This document shows, piece by piece, positions 16,581 to 24,386 of a stretch of DNA of 24,386 bases (positions are counted from its first letter, which is position 1; each line of letters begins with the position of its first letter). The position numbers and the translations under genes were made by a program. The notes under the pieces are model-generated. The model did no database searches. It was not told where the DNA came from and saw only the letters and a program-made list of their open reading frames with translations. The DNA lies in the NCBI GenBank assembly GCA_023091735.1, contig JALKBU010000797.1:1-24386 (forward strand), given 5' to 3'. The stretch comes from Trichomonas tenax (lineage: Eukaryota > Parabasalia > Trichomonadida > Trichomonadidae).

Positions 16581-17624
16581 CTAGAGAGACCTTAAACTAA
16601 ATAAAAATTCACTCATTTTTTATATTTTTTGATGTTTTTCCCAAAAGTTTTCTGTAAAATCCCATGGTTTATTAGTAAGATATGAAGGATATTAGTAAAC
16701 CTTTATAAATACAGCAAAATCTCTGCTGATATAGTTTTGACCAAAAGGGATGTCACTTTTATTATATAACATTCAATTTGAAAGTGTAAACCATTCAATT
16801 TTCTATGATTGCGCAAAGCGATTTCGACGAATTTTAAAGTGTGCGATTATGATTCTGATAGCCTAAAAAATTGCGTAAGTGCCTTTTATAGCAAAGCGCA
16901 TTGAAAATATTCAAAAATTGAAATTCATATTTTAAAAATTTGGCTTCATCGAAATGAAAACATTGGAACCCCTTTTCTAATGATAGTCTAATATAGTCAA
17001 CACACCAAAATGTTTGCACATACCAATTTTTCCACACATAATTTAATATCATACTCAAACACATAGTAAGATGACGTTTCAAATACGGCCAAAGGTAATA
17101 TGATATAAGCAGCTTTAAAAAATGTAAGTTTTTAAAGTAAAAATAAAGTTTTAATAAATTTCGATAATTTTCTACTGTAAAAAGAAAGAATTATGCGTCA
17201 CATGACTCTAATCACCTAATATATCCCATGTAAGAGAGTAAAGAATGGATTTGGTCGCATTTTAAGGAAAATATTACTGATGATATTGAAATGATGGTGA
17301 AATGGTGCAGGATGATTGTAGTGAGAACACTTTAACACCCTGCTCCTTTTGGCCTGTTAACATGCCATTCGATAAAGCTCAGAGTTTTGTATAGCAATAT
17401 TGCGCATTTTGTCACTTTTTGTGCTGATTTAACAGCTAGAGAACCACTATAAAAGATCAACTTAAGTACTTTGTTATTTTGATAGAATATTATTTTGTCA
17501 AAAATTGATTTACAAAGTCGAAATTTTGACATTGAGCACTTTATATGGCAGATTTTTGAAAACAATGAAAGCTTACTAGGTTCAATATCAGTAGGCGATT
17601 TTTAATGTTTTCATTCAAAATAGA
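16581..17624. other. intergenic stretch
   Basis: No gene recognised; minus-strand frames at 16834-17082 and 17332-17565 lack motifs and coding-like composition. Further GCGC-containing words occur up to about 17405. Confidence 0.5.
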
Positions 17625-17629
17625 TCATT
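17625..17629 (+). promoter_or_regulatory. Initiator element of the coiled-coil protein gene
   Basis: TCATT at 17625-17629, presumed start A 17627, 11 nt before ATG 17638. Confidence 0.6.
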
Positions 17630-17637
17630 AATTTTTA

Positions 17638-20568
17638 ATGAATGAAATTGATGAATCAACAAAGAAAATAGTTAATGAAGAAAGCAAAGAATTAGATGCT
17701 ATCGCACTCAAGCAACAGAATGAAGTGCTTCAGAAAGAAAATAAAAGACTTTTAGAACAATTTCAAAATGCGTTAACAATTAATGAAGGCCTAGGTTCAT
17801 TGCAGAAAGAAAATGAAGCCTTAAGCAAACAGCTGGGTGATAACAAGTTAGAGATAAACGATTTACAAAACAGATTAGAAGTTTCTCAAACTCGAAATAA
17901 GCATTTAGAAGCAAAATCAGTTGAAGAAAAGAAACAAATAGAAAATATGTATACGAAAGAAATCAAAGAATTAGAGTTAAAGCTTAAAAATATTCAAGAA
18001 TCAAATCAAATCGAGATAAATAAAAGAGATAAACTTATAACGGATTCAGAAGCCAATTACAAATCACAGATTCTCGACTTAAATCATAAAATAGACATAA
18101 TTTTTCAACTTTCCTCTTCCTATTTTGAAAATTCAATTACAAACATTGAAGAACTTCAAGCAATGTACTTAAAACCTCCAAAAGAGACAATTAAATACAT
18201 CGAAAAAGAAATTAGCGTGAAATCAGAAAATGATTCAATAATTGACGTTCAAAACCAAATTTGTGAAGCGCAAGAATCGATGAAGAAAACTATGGCCAAG
18301 GAAAACGAGAAAAAGATAGATCAGCTCAATAAAACACACGAAAAAGGAATAATTTTGCTGAAACAAGCTTTCATTCAACAAGAAAAGAAATATCAGACTC
18401 TCAAGAAGAAATATAATGAAGCAACAGCTGAATCAGAACAGAGACTTAAGGAGATGACTTCTGCACAAACTCAGCTCCAAATAACTAAAAATGAATTCGA
18501 GAATATGAAAATCAATGAAATAATTAAACTCAACAATCAATTAGATAAGCAGAAAGAAATAATCAATAAACAGAATGAAGAAAACACGAGATTACAATCA
18601 GAATTATCAAAATTAGTTTCTAAAGGTTCAATAATTGAAGAAAAACAAGAAAGTTTGAGAAAGAAATATTCCAATCTTGAACATGATTTTGCAATATCAC
18701 AGAATGAAAATGAAAGGTTTAAGATCCAAAATGACAGGATTTCAAAACAACTGAATGACACAATAAACAAATTCAAGGAACAGACAGTTTCTTTAAAGCA
18801 ATGCAAAGACAAAATTGAGTCTCAAGAGAACACAATCAAATCACTCAAACTCGAAAATGAAAAATCAAACGCAGAAATTAAATTCAATATAGAGTCCATT
18901 CAAGCTCAAAAGGATGAATATGCAACGCTTCAGAAGCAAATACATGAGTTGACTGATCAATACAATCGACTACAAAATGAATTATCTGAACTTAATTCTT
19001 CATTGCTTAAAACAAAACAAGAAAAAGAATCAATGCAAAACGAAAATAAAATGCTTCATGAGAAGATATTGAAATCGCAAGTTGTTGATGAATCCTCTTT
19101 GATACCAATTGCTTATTGGATTTGTAAGGAGTTCCCGCAAGAATTGATTTCGATTGTTAATGATATTTCTTCGAATTTTTCGCTTAAAACACCCACAAAA
19201 CTCAAGAATGTAATGAGTGCAATCGCTAAATGGTATTCATCAAATATCGAAAGACTGGAGAATGAAATAAAGCAGCTTAAAACAGTTAATGAACAGAAAT
19301 CAAATGAATTGACAGAGTTTCAAGCAAAGCTGAAGAATATATTTTCTCAAATCGATTTTTCTTCAAACAGTGGAATATTAGAAGAACTCTATAAATACAA
19401 TAACACGATCATTTCGCAAAACAATGATGTGATTAACAAGAATAATGAATACGATAGGATTTTATACAACTTTTATCACGAATTAGATTCAGATTCGCCG
19501 CGTGAATGCATAGAAACAATTATTGAAATGAAGAAAACTTTAGACGTCTTAAATAACGCTTATCAGAATCACGTCAAGACTCAAAGTGAGCAAGAAAGTG
19601 AATTCCAGAATTTAATAAAGGAAATCAATGTAAAGAGAAATCAATTGAAGAATGAACTCAAGAAAGCTAAAAATCAAATAGAGACATTGAAGAAAGAAAA
19701 AGAAGAATTAGCAAATAGATTGAACAAACTTTCATTGGAATCACAAGAAGCAATTCAAACAAGTGATAAAAAAGCCAATGTTTTGCTTTTAGCATTTGAA
19801 GCGCAAAAGAAAACATATGATGAGAAAATTTTGTGTTTAGTGAATGAAATTCAACGCCAAAAGGATGAAAATAATGCATTAAATGCCAATATTGTCAGCA
19901 AAGCAGAGAATATCAAACAACTAGAGCTCCAAAACGATGAACTCGCAGAATTGTGTGAAAATAAAACCAGTGAAATTAAAGCACTAAAAACAGAGAACTC
20001 AAATCTTGAACAAAAAATGAATGAACGAATTCAGTCCGCGCGCGCTATTTACGAAGAAAAATATACAAAATTCTGTAACAATGTTGTTGCTGAGAACGAA
20101 GAATGTAAGAAGAATATTGGACAACTAAACACATCAATCAATTCAATGAAAGAAGAAAGAGATCGACAAAACGAATTTTCTTCTATTCTTCAACTCAAAA
20201 TAAAGAAATTAGAAATAGAATTGCATGCAACTCAAGTAGAGCTTGAAAGAGAAAGACTTAACTCGGAATCAAAACAAAAACTTTTCGCTTTATCAGAAGA
20301 ATCCGAATTCCGCAATAAAACAGAGGCAATCAGGCACGAATATGAATCCATGAAAAGGAAGTTTATTGCGAACATTGGTATTCAGTTTTCTTCTTTATTT
20401 AATGTTGGAAACCAACTTGATGAATCAAACTTTGAGAACTTTATCAAAAATCTAAAAACAAGATATGAATTCTTGTTGAGACAAGATAGAGATCTTCGCT
20501 CTATTTTAGACCTTTCAGAAACTCAATCTATTGTTGATCATGTTGAATCAATGATTCACATTGAATAA
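17638..20568 (+). CDS. long coiled-coil protein
   Basis: This intact 976-residue protein is dominated by Lys/Glu/Gln/Asn-rich heptad-like sequence, predicted as long coiled coils at about 20-475, 540-690 and 700-900. Two parts are not coil-like. One is a hydrophobic module at about 482-535 (SLIPIAYWICKEFPQELISI ... NVMSAIAKWYSS). The other is the C-terminal region from about 905 (ANIGIQFSSLFNVGNQLDES, then YEFLLRQDRDLRSIL). No signal peptide or membrane segment is present. Proteins of this style are numerous in trichomonads and are often labelled generically as A-type inclusion-like from composition alone, which carries no functional meaning. A role in the cytoskeleton, Golgi tethering or the large parabasalid mastigont structures is plausible. 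The C-terminal conserved-looking module could be a targeting domain. The start is the first ATG; the adjacent second ATG is two codons of overlap away, out of frame. Confidence 0.85.
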   Translation: MNEIDESTKKIVNEESKELDAIALKQQNEVLQKENKRLLEQFQNALTINEGLGSLQKENEALSKQLGDNKLEINDLQNRLEVSQTRNKHLEAKSVEEKKQIENMYTKEIKELELKLKNIQESNQIEINKRDKLITDSEANYKSQILDLNHKIDIIFQLSSSYFENSITNIEELQAMYLKPPKETIKYIEKEISVKSENDSIIDVQNQICEAQESMKKTMAKENEKKIDQLNKTHEKGIILLKQAFIQQEKKYQTLKKKYNEATAESEQRLKEMTSAQTQLQITKNEFENMKINEIIKLNNQLDKQKEIINKQNEENTRLQSELSKLVSKGSIIEEKQESLRKKYSNLEHDFAISQNENERFKIQNDRISKQLNDTINKFKEQTVSLKQCKDKIESQENTIKSLKLENEKSNAEIKFNIESIQAQKDEYATLQKQIHELTDQYNRLQNELSELNSSLLKTKQEKESMQNENKMLHEKILKSQVVDESSLIPIAYWICKEFPQELISIVNDISSNFSLKTPTKLKNVMSAIAKWYSSNIERLENEIKQLKTVNEQKSNELTEFQAKLKNIFSQIDFSSNSGILEELYKYNNTIISQNNDVINKNNEYDRILYNFYHELDSDSPRECIETIIEMKKTLDVLNNAYQNHVKTQSEQESEFQNLIKEINVKRNQLKNELKKAKNQIETLKKEKEELANRLNKLSLESQEAIQTSDKKANVLLLAFEAQKKTYDEKILCLVNEIQRQKDENNALNANIVSKAENIKQLELQNDELAELCENKTSEIKALKTENSNLEQKMNERIQSARAIYEEKYTKFCNNVVAENEECKKNIGQLNTSINSMKEERDRQNEFSSILQLKIKKLEIELHATQVELERERLNSESKQKLFALSEESEFRNKTEAIRHEYESMKRKFIANIGIQFSSLFNVGNQLDESNFENFIKNLKTRYEFLLRQDRDLRSILDLSETQSIVDHVESMIHIE

Positions 20569-21014
20569 TTTAACTTATTTTGTTTGTAATAAAATTGATG
20601 AATAATCGATTATTTATATCATGTTTTACTGAATTTATGATTTGCGACTCCAAAGCTATAAATAGGGAATTAAATGCTGTATCACTCCATGATTGAATGA
20701 TTCTTAATCAAAATAAAGAACAACGTTTATTTCATATTACTTTAATATACAGAAAACAACTTCATTTTTCATATTATAGAAAGCCATAGTCAATCGCAGC
20801 TCTCTTTCATTAACAGATTCTAATGGTTTTATTTTTCAGTGAAAATATGACGTGTAAAAATTTACAATGCAGATGTCAGAATTTACTCTCCATCAAAATC
20901 TCAGTGTACATTAGGAATAAGACTGTATTTTCGATGGATATAATCATATTTCGTGAAACAGAGTCGAATAGAGAGGAGATGCGATTGAAGTGTATATGGA
21001 AAAACCCTAAAAAA
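20569..21014. other. intergenic stretch
   Basis: No gene supported. A plus-strand frame at 20823-21017 has 64 codons of unremarkable composition and no neighbouring Initiator, so I do not call it. AATAAA-like and TAAA signals follow the upstream stop. Confidence 0.5.
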
Positions 21015-21020
21015 TAACCG
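21015..21020 (+). promoter_or_regulatory. possible Myb-like site upstream of the Rab gene
   Basis: TAACCG (21015-21020) fits the Myb core AACNG and lies 15 nt before the ATG. It is followed by TATAAAAA. No TCA(C/T)(T/A) Initiator is found near the start. Confidence 0.3.
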
Positions 21021-21035
21021 CTATAAAAATTTTAG

Positions 21036-21599
21036 ATGAAAAAGCTAAAAACGATCTTAGTAGGTGAAGCAGGTGTCGGAAAAACGTGCATCGCCGTACG
21101 TTTCGCGCGAAATGAATACAACGACACAACATACGCCACTGTTGGCGCTGCAAATATCACTCATGACTTGAAAACACCGAAAGGAACGTTCACATTCAAC
21201 ATATGGGACACAGCTGGCCAAGAGAGGTATCGCAGCTTAACACCAATGTACTTTTACGCTTCACAAGTTGCTGTTTTAGTTTTCGACATTTCATCAAGGC
21301 AATCACTCGAAGGACTAGATAATTTCTATCAACTTTTGCGCGACAGAGCTCCTAAGGATTGTGTTTATGTTCTCGTTGGAAATAAATCCGACTTAGAAAG
21401 CAAAAGACAAGTAAAGCCACAAGAAGCAATGGATTACGCTGAAAAAATTGGAACAATATTTTATCATGAAACATCTGCAGCAACAGGAGAAGGAGTAACT
21501 GAGTTATTTGAAAAAATTATTGAGTCTGGATCAGTAACAATCAAAAGCGATGATACAGACTACATTGACTTCTCCAAAAAATCGAAGAAATGCTGCTAA
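21036..21599 (+). CDS. Rab-family small GTPase
   Basis: This 187-residue protein is a Rab-type small GTPase, a membrane-trafficking switch. All nucleotide-binding motifs are intact: P-loop GEAGVGKT (10-17), switch I Thr36 in YATVG, WDTAGQE (58-64) with the catalytic Gln63, NKSD (117-120) and ETSAATG (146-152). The C-terminus ends in CC (186-187), the substrate for double geranylgeranylation, so membrane attachment is expected. The switch II region is ERYRSLTPMYFYAS, close to the Rab consensus, with YFY in place of the usual YYR. The length is slightly short of a typical Rab (about 200). The subfamily cannot be set confidently; trichomonads have large lineage-specific Rab expansions. It stands alone between unrelated genes. 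Confidence 0.95.
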   Translation: MKKLKTILVGEAGVGKTCIAVRFARNEYNDTTYATVGAANITHDLKTPKGTFTFNIWDTAGQERYRSLTPMYFYASQVAVLVFDISSRQSLEGLDNFYQLLRDRAPKDCVYVLVGNKSDLESKRQVKPQEAMDYAEKIGTIFYHETSAATGEGVTELFEKIIESGSVTIKSDDTDYIDFSKKSKKCC

Positions 21600-22225
21600 G
21601 TTTAAATATAAGTGTCTATTTAAAAATGATGTAAGTAAAGATTCACCAATTCGAGGAACTCTATCACATTCTATGCATTGTCTTTTCATTTTTCTTTCTT
21701 GTGCATTGTTTGCTAAAAGATATTTTGAAATAAAACTATTATGAAGATATTCATCCATTTCATATATATATAATTATAATATATACCATCATGGAATTCT
21801 TTTAATATATTGCTGGAGCTATAATTCAGCATAAAATAAATTATTTGAAATATAAAAAGGTAATATAAAGACTCTTATTGGAAAATTGCGAAATATTTGT
21901 TTTATAGATCAATGTTCTTTATAAAATATCTGGAGTTAACTTGTCAAATTTGTGATAATGAAAAAACTTGTTAAAATTATAGATATTTTCTTTCATTAAT
22001 TTTGGATATTTTTAAAATTCAACGAGACCAAGTATTTAGTTATGCCTAGGGCAGGAAATACTAAATTTTCAATTTCTTAGAGATTTTGAAGAGATATTTA
22101 TTTTTCATTTACTTATTTCATAATAATTATAAGGAGTGCTTGTAATGACATTAAATATGGACCAACATTAATATGATTATCCAAATAAAATCTTACGGTT
22201 TAATAAAAAAGATTAGTTAGCAAAT
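21600..22225. other. AT-rich convergent intergenic stretch
   Basis: No gene recognised. Contains a TATATATA tract at about 21763-21785. The two flanking genes converge on it, so it holds two 3' ends. Confidence 0.55.
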
Positions 22226-23668
22226 TTATTTCTTCCTTGGACTGGCCTTATCACTCTGTCTAGTTGGGCAAACCTGATCAAGTTGTTGCTCCATCTTAGT
22301 AAGGCGCTGATATGAATCTTCAACTTGGGTTGATTTGATTCCCCAAATAGAAGGTTCCTGGTCAAAGATTCTAAACTTCTTTGACAAGTTACGGCGAAGG
22401 AATTCATCATAACGGATCTTATCACGAACAACTTTAGCACAAAGCATAGCTTTCACGTCTGTCATCTGTTCTTTCATCTTTTCGATCGAATTATTAACCT
22501 GGCGATTGCGCTCTGAAACAGAATTAAGAAGGAACTGTGATTTGAAGTGTTCATTATCGTTATTTAATGTCTGTTCTCTGAAATAGTCATCTGTCTGCTT
22601 ATCAACTGAATTATATAATGTGTTCATCTTCTGGAAGTGTTTCTCGAGCTGCTTGTTTACCTCTGTCGTTGTCTTGTGGACATATTCGCGAACATTATTT
22701 TGAATTGTCGATAAAACTGTACGATCACATGGTGTCCTTGAGCTAGTAATCTTGTGCTCAACGATTTCCATGCGCTTGTTATGTACATCGAAGTCCTTTT
22801 CGAGTTGTTCGATTTGGCGTCTCTGAGCGTTGATTGTGTCGTGAATTGCTGCGACTTCCTTCTGATAGTCTGTTGTGAGTCCAACTGTGAGTGTATTTTG
22901 ATGCATTAAATTCTTAACTCTGAAGACATCTAAATTGATTTTCTGTCTGATTTCTTCGTTTTGGAGCTGAAGTTTTGCCTTGTTTGTGACAGCAGACAAC
23001 GAAGCAGCGATGAAATAGTTGATATTCATTTGGTGAACGTTCTTCTTGAGGAAGATATTCTCGATTTGTTCATCGGAGAGTAAAGAGAAGTCAAGACGAA
23101 ACATAAGTGGAACAGCGTTTGTAGGATTTGTTTCGAACAATTGGAGAACGAAATCGTTGAATAATTGCTGGTCTAAGTACTTCCTATCAGCGATCGCGAG
23201 AATTTGATAGATAACTTCAGGTGGAAGTGTCTTGAATGGCTCTTCGAACATATATCTGTTGATGTCGAAGGCAACATTCGTCCAATCCTCCTTTGTATCT
23301 GTATCATTCTTCACTTTTTCGACCAAAATGTTAAGATAATTCTTTCTATCTGCTTGAACACTGTTCTCCATTATGTATTTATCGACATATTCGTAAAGAG
23401 AAGGAACTTCCCATTTTTCTGCGAGTTTAAGTAAAACATATGCGTTTTTCTTTGTGATATCGTAGTGTTGGAACTGGCACGCCGCAAGGAATGCCTTGAA
23501 TGTGTCCTCATCCATGACATCTGTGATTGTTTGTTGATTTTGCTTCTCTTCGTCTTCCAAATCTCTGGCGAATTTCTTTGAAAGCTTCTTGAAGAGTTCA
23601 GCATCGACGGTGTAGCGTTTTTCATTCCACCAAAACACATAAGGAACCTTAGGGACCTCAGAGCTCAT
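22226..23668 (-). CDS. BTB/POZ-like protein with coiled coil
   Basis: This intact 480-residue protein starts with a divergent BTB/POZ-like domain (about 10-100). After a first strand (YVFWWNEKRYTVD) and the helix AELFKKLSKKFARDLE it has the typical DEDTFKAFLAACQFQHYDI and a closing helix pair (AYVLLKLAEKWEVPSLYEYV). A helical middle (about 105-260) could correspond to a BACK-like segment (LPPEVIYQILAIADRKYL). Residues about 265-430 form coiled coil (IHDTINAQRRQIEQLEKDF and onward). The tail is basic (CPTRQSDKASPRKK). BTB domains mediate dimerisation and often cullin-3 or cytoskeletal contacts; this architecture is common in trichomonads, where its function is unknown. The start is the first ATG. 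The upstream region lacks an Initiator but has a Myb-like site. Confidence 0.85.
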   Translation of the reverse strand: MSSEVPKVPYVFWWNEKRYTVDAELFKKLSKKFARDLEDEEKQNQQTITDVMDEDTFKAFLAACQFQHYDITKKNAYVLLKLAEKWEVPSLYEYVDKYIMENSVQADRKNYLNILVEKVKNDTDTKEDWTNVAFDINRYMFEEPFKTLPPEVIYQILAIADRKYLDQQLFNDFVLQLFETNPTNAVPLMFRLDFSLLSDEQIENIFLKKNVHQMNINYFIAASLSAVTNKAKLQLQNEEIRQKINLDVFRVKNLMHQNTLTVGLTTDYQKEVAAIHDTINAQRRQIEQLEKDFDVHNKRMEIVEHKITSSRTPCDRTVLSTIQNNVREYVHKTTTEVNKQLEKHFQKMNTLYNSVDKQTDDYFREQTLNNDNEHFKSQFLLNSVSERNRQVNNSIEKMKEQMTDVKAMLCAKVVRDKIRYDEFLRRNLSKKFRIFDQEPSIWGIKSTQVEDSYQRLTKMEQQLDQVCPTRQSDKASPRKK

Positions 23669-23692
23669 TATTTTTGTTTTATTGCAAAGTGT

Positions 23693-23701
23693 AAACCGTT
23701 A
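23693..23701 (-). promoter_or_regulatory. Myb-like site upstream of the BTB gene
   Basis: In the sense direction the sequence is TAACGGTTTACAC, containing AACGG and, on the other strand, AACCG. It lies 25-33 nt before the ATG and resembles the site before the cationic protein gene. Both leaders also share ACAAAAATA(A)TG at the start codon. Confidence 0.4.
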
Positions 23702-23952
23702 TGTAACGTCAGTAGTCTAACCGCTTTTTTTGAGTGTAAGGCCTCTTTATTACCATTTTTATTACGCATTTGGTTGCGTTTCGATATGTACAGTAATTAT
23801 TGCGTATCAATATTCGGCATTTTTACATATTTCAATTCAATCAAATTTGATAATACGAGATTTATTCGTAAAAATTAAAATATAAGTTATCTATCTTATG
23901 AGCTTAATGAACATCACATTTACAAAATCCGATTTTTAAAAAGAGTTAAGCA

Positions 23953-23967
23953 TTTTACATGACAAAT
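23953..23967. repeat. TTTTACATGACAAAT motif
   Basis: Single copy of the motif, identical over 15 bases to 12914-12928. With TTTTGACATGTAAAATC at 24161-24177 it forms an imperfect inverted pair flanking about 225 bp, as small inverted-repeat elements do. Confidence 0.45.
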
Positions 23968-24108
23968 TATCAAAATTTAGACTCCTTTCGTTTGCGTTTT
24001 CTTTCATCATAACAGAAATAGCACCTCCAACTACAAAATATGTTATTAGCATATGAAATAAAAGCTATATGATCCACATCTATGTCACGTACCGAAAGTG
24101 ATATTATC

Positions 24109-24128
24109 TGACATGTAAAGTTGTCAGA
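24109..24128. repeat. CTGACA/TGTCAG inverted repeat
   Basis: CTGACA (24109-24114) and TGTCAG (24123-24128) with an 8-nt spacer that contains TGTAAAG, the same words as in the other sites but with the arms in the opposite order. Confidence 0.5.
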
Positions 24129-24143
24129 ATCACACATTTTATT

Positions 24144-24168
24144 TGTCAAAATATTAATATTTTTGACA
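24144..24168. repeat. TGTCA-type near-palindrome, copy 5
   Basis: TGTCAAAATATTAATA followed by TTTTTGACA makes a 25-bp palindrome interrupted by one extra base. The right arm continues into GACATGTAAAATC. Confidence 0.55.
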
Positions 24169-24269
24169 TGTAAAATCCTATAATCATTCAAATTATGTAT
24201 TAGTTTTTATTTCAAAATTGCGTCTTACGGGAAGAACTGGGGACTACATTGACACAGGCACCACGCATG

Positions 24270-24386
24270 TTAGTAGCTAAACTCACAGATCTTCCTTTCA
24301 TACGCCATCATTAAGAAATCAAAGATTTCCACTTCAGAATGCCTCTGAAGAGCAAAATTAAATGCTTGATTGGGACTTGTAGCCAA
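24270..24386 (-). CDS. C-terminal end of a gene running off the window
   Basis: A minus-strand frame is open from the window edge to TAA at 24270-24272, giving 38 residues that include SPNQAFNFALQRHSEVEIFD and end in RKICEFSY. The composition is protein-like and the codons are unlike the AT-rich spacer. The helix-like NFALQRHSEVEIFDFLM recalls ends of trichomonad ankyrin-type proteins, but too little is visible to assign a family. Confidence 0.45.
   Translation of the reverse strand: MATSPNQAFNFALQRHSEVEIFDFLMMAYERKICEFSY

Larger units (their letters stand above)
15897..16815. repeat. cluster of TGCGCA palindromes
   Basis: TGCGCA occurs at 15897, 15916, 16213, 16567 and 16810, with a sixth at 17401. 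Two are within longer palindromes, TTTGCGCAAA (15914-15923) and GTGCGCAC (16212-16219). Variants such as GTGCGT, ATGCGC and AAGCGCAT fill in between. I saw no such hexamer in the other intergenic stretches of the window. Confidence 0.45.
23702..24269. other. intergenic stretch with several TGTCA-type sites
   Basis: No gene supported. A minus-strand frame at 23970-24191 begins at TTG and has no recognised motif. The stretch holds three TGTCA-related sites. Confidence 0.5.

Noticed and set aside
17638..20568. Viral inclusion-body protein
   Set aside because: The resemblance rests only on coiled-coil composition. Nothing specific to viruses is present.
20823..21017. Small gene upstream of the Rab gene
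   Set aside because: 64 codons of unremarkable composition, no Initiator, no motif; it ends inside the presumed Rab promoter.
23970..24191. Small minus-strand gene between the TGTCA sites
   Set aside because: It begins at TTG, has no recognised motif or Initiator, and consists partly of the repeated motif.
1..24386. CRISPR array, bacterial operons or integrated phage
   Set aside because: No regularly spaced repeats, no ribosome-binding sites, single-gene promoters and eukaryotic protein families throughout.

Overview
The window looks like a nuclear contig from a trichomonad parabasalid, and a Tritrichomonas-type genome is my best guess. It is AT-rich. The genes are intronless with very short 5' leaders. 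Several starts are preceded by the trichomonad Initiator consensus TCA(C/T)(T/A), placed 5-14 nt before the ATG. The gene families (many Rab GTPases, BTB-plus-coiled-coil proteins, long coiled-coil proteins, families of one-pass surface proteins, abundant decayed copies) are those expanded in trichomonads. The species assignment is inference.

Layout. 0-1.4 kb: a bacterial-type old-yellow-enzyme oxidoreductase (minus). 2.1-2.6 kb: a broken surface-protein fragment (minus). 2.7-3.2 kb: an unrecognised small basic protein. 3.5-4.1 kb: a broken multi-pass membrane protein (minus). 4.95-5.09 kb: a 47-residue protein with 16 cysteines, in effect a metallothionein, with its own Initiator and two inverted repeats upstream. 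5.2-5.86 kb: the decayed C-terminal half of a MATE-like transporter (minus). 6.53-7.66 kb: a 1.13-kb element with 36-bp terminal inverted repeats and flanking TA. 7.8-9.7 kb: a broken one-pass surface gene with a tandemly duplicated domain, plus a more decayed third copy. 9.9-11.7 kb: an intact type I surface protein made of two homologous ectodomain halves. 11.75-12.45 kb: a secreted protein whose N-terminus is a strongly cationic, acid-free segment (minus). 13.4-14.4 kb: a frameshifted Fringe/GT31-like glycosyltransferase. 14.4-17.6 kb: non-coding, with an unusual GC-rich, hairpin-rich, TGCGCA-rich island at about 15.9-16.9 kb. 17.6-20.6 kb: a 976-residue coiled-coil protein. 21.0-21.6 kb: a Rab GTPase. 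22.2-23.7 kb: a BTB plus coiled-coil protein (minus). 24.27 kb to the end: the tail of one more minus-strand gene.

I see no operon-like organisation. Each gene carries its own promoter, and these fall into two apparent classes. One has an Initiator (OYE, metallothionein, the 7.8-kb and 9.9-kb surface genes, the glycosyltransferase, the coiled-coil gene). The other has no Initiator but a Myb-like AACNG site just upstream (cationic protein, BTB protein and, more weakly, Rab). Five of the loci between 2.1 and 14.4 kb are broken, and all five look like membrane or secretory-pathway proteins. The stretch therefore reads as a turnover zone for surface-gene families with a few strongly expressed intact genes embedded in it. 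The most interesting items are the metallothionein, the cationic secreted protein, the TIR element and the structured GC-rich island.
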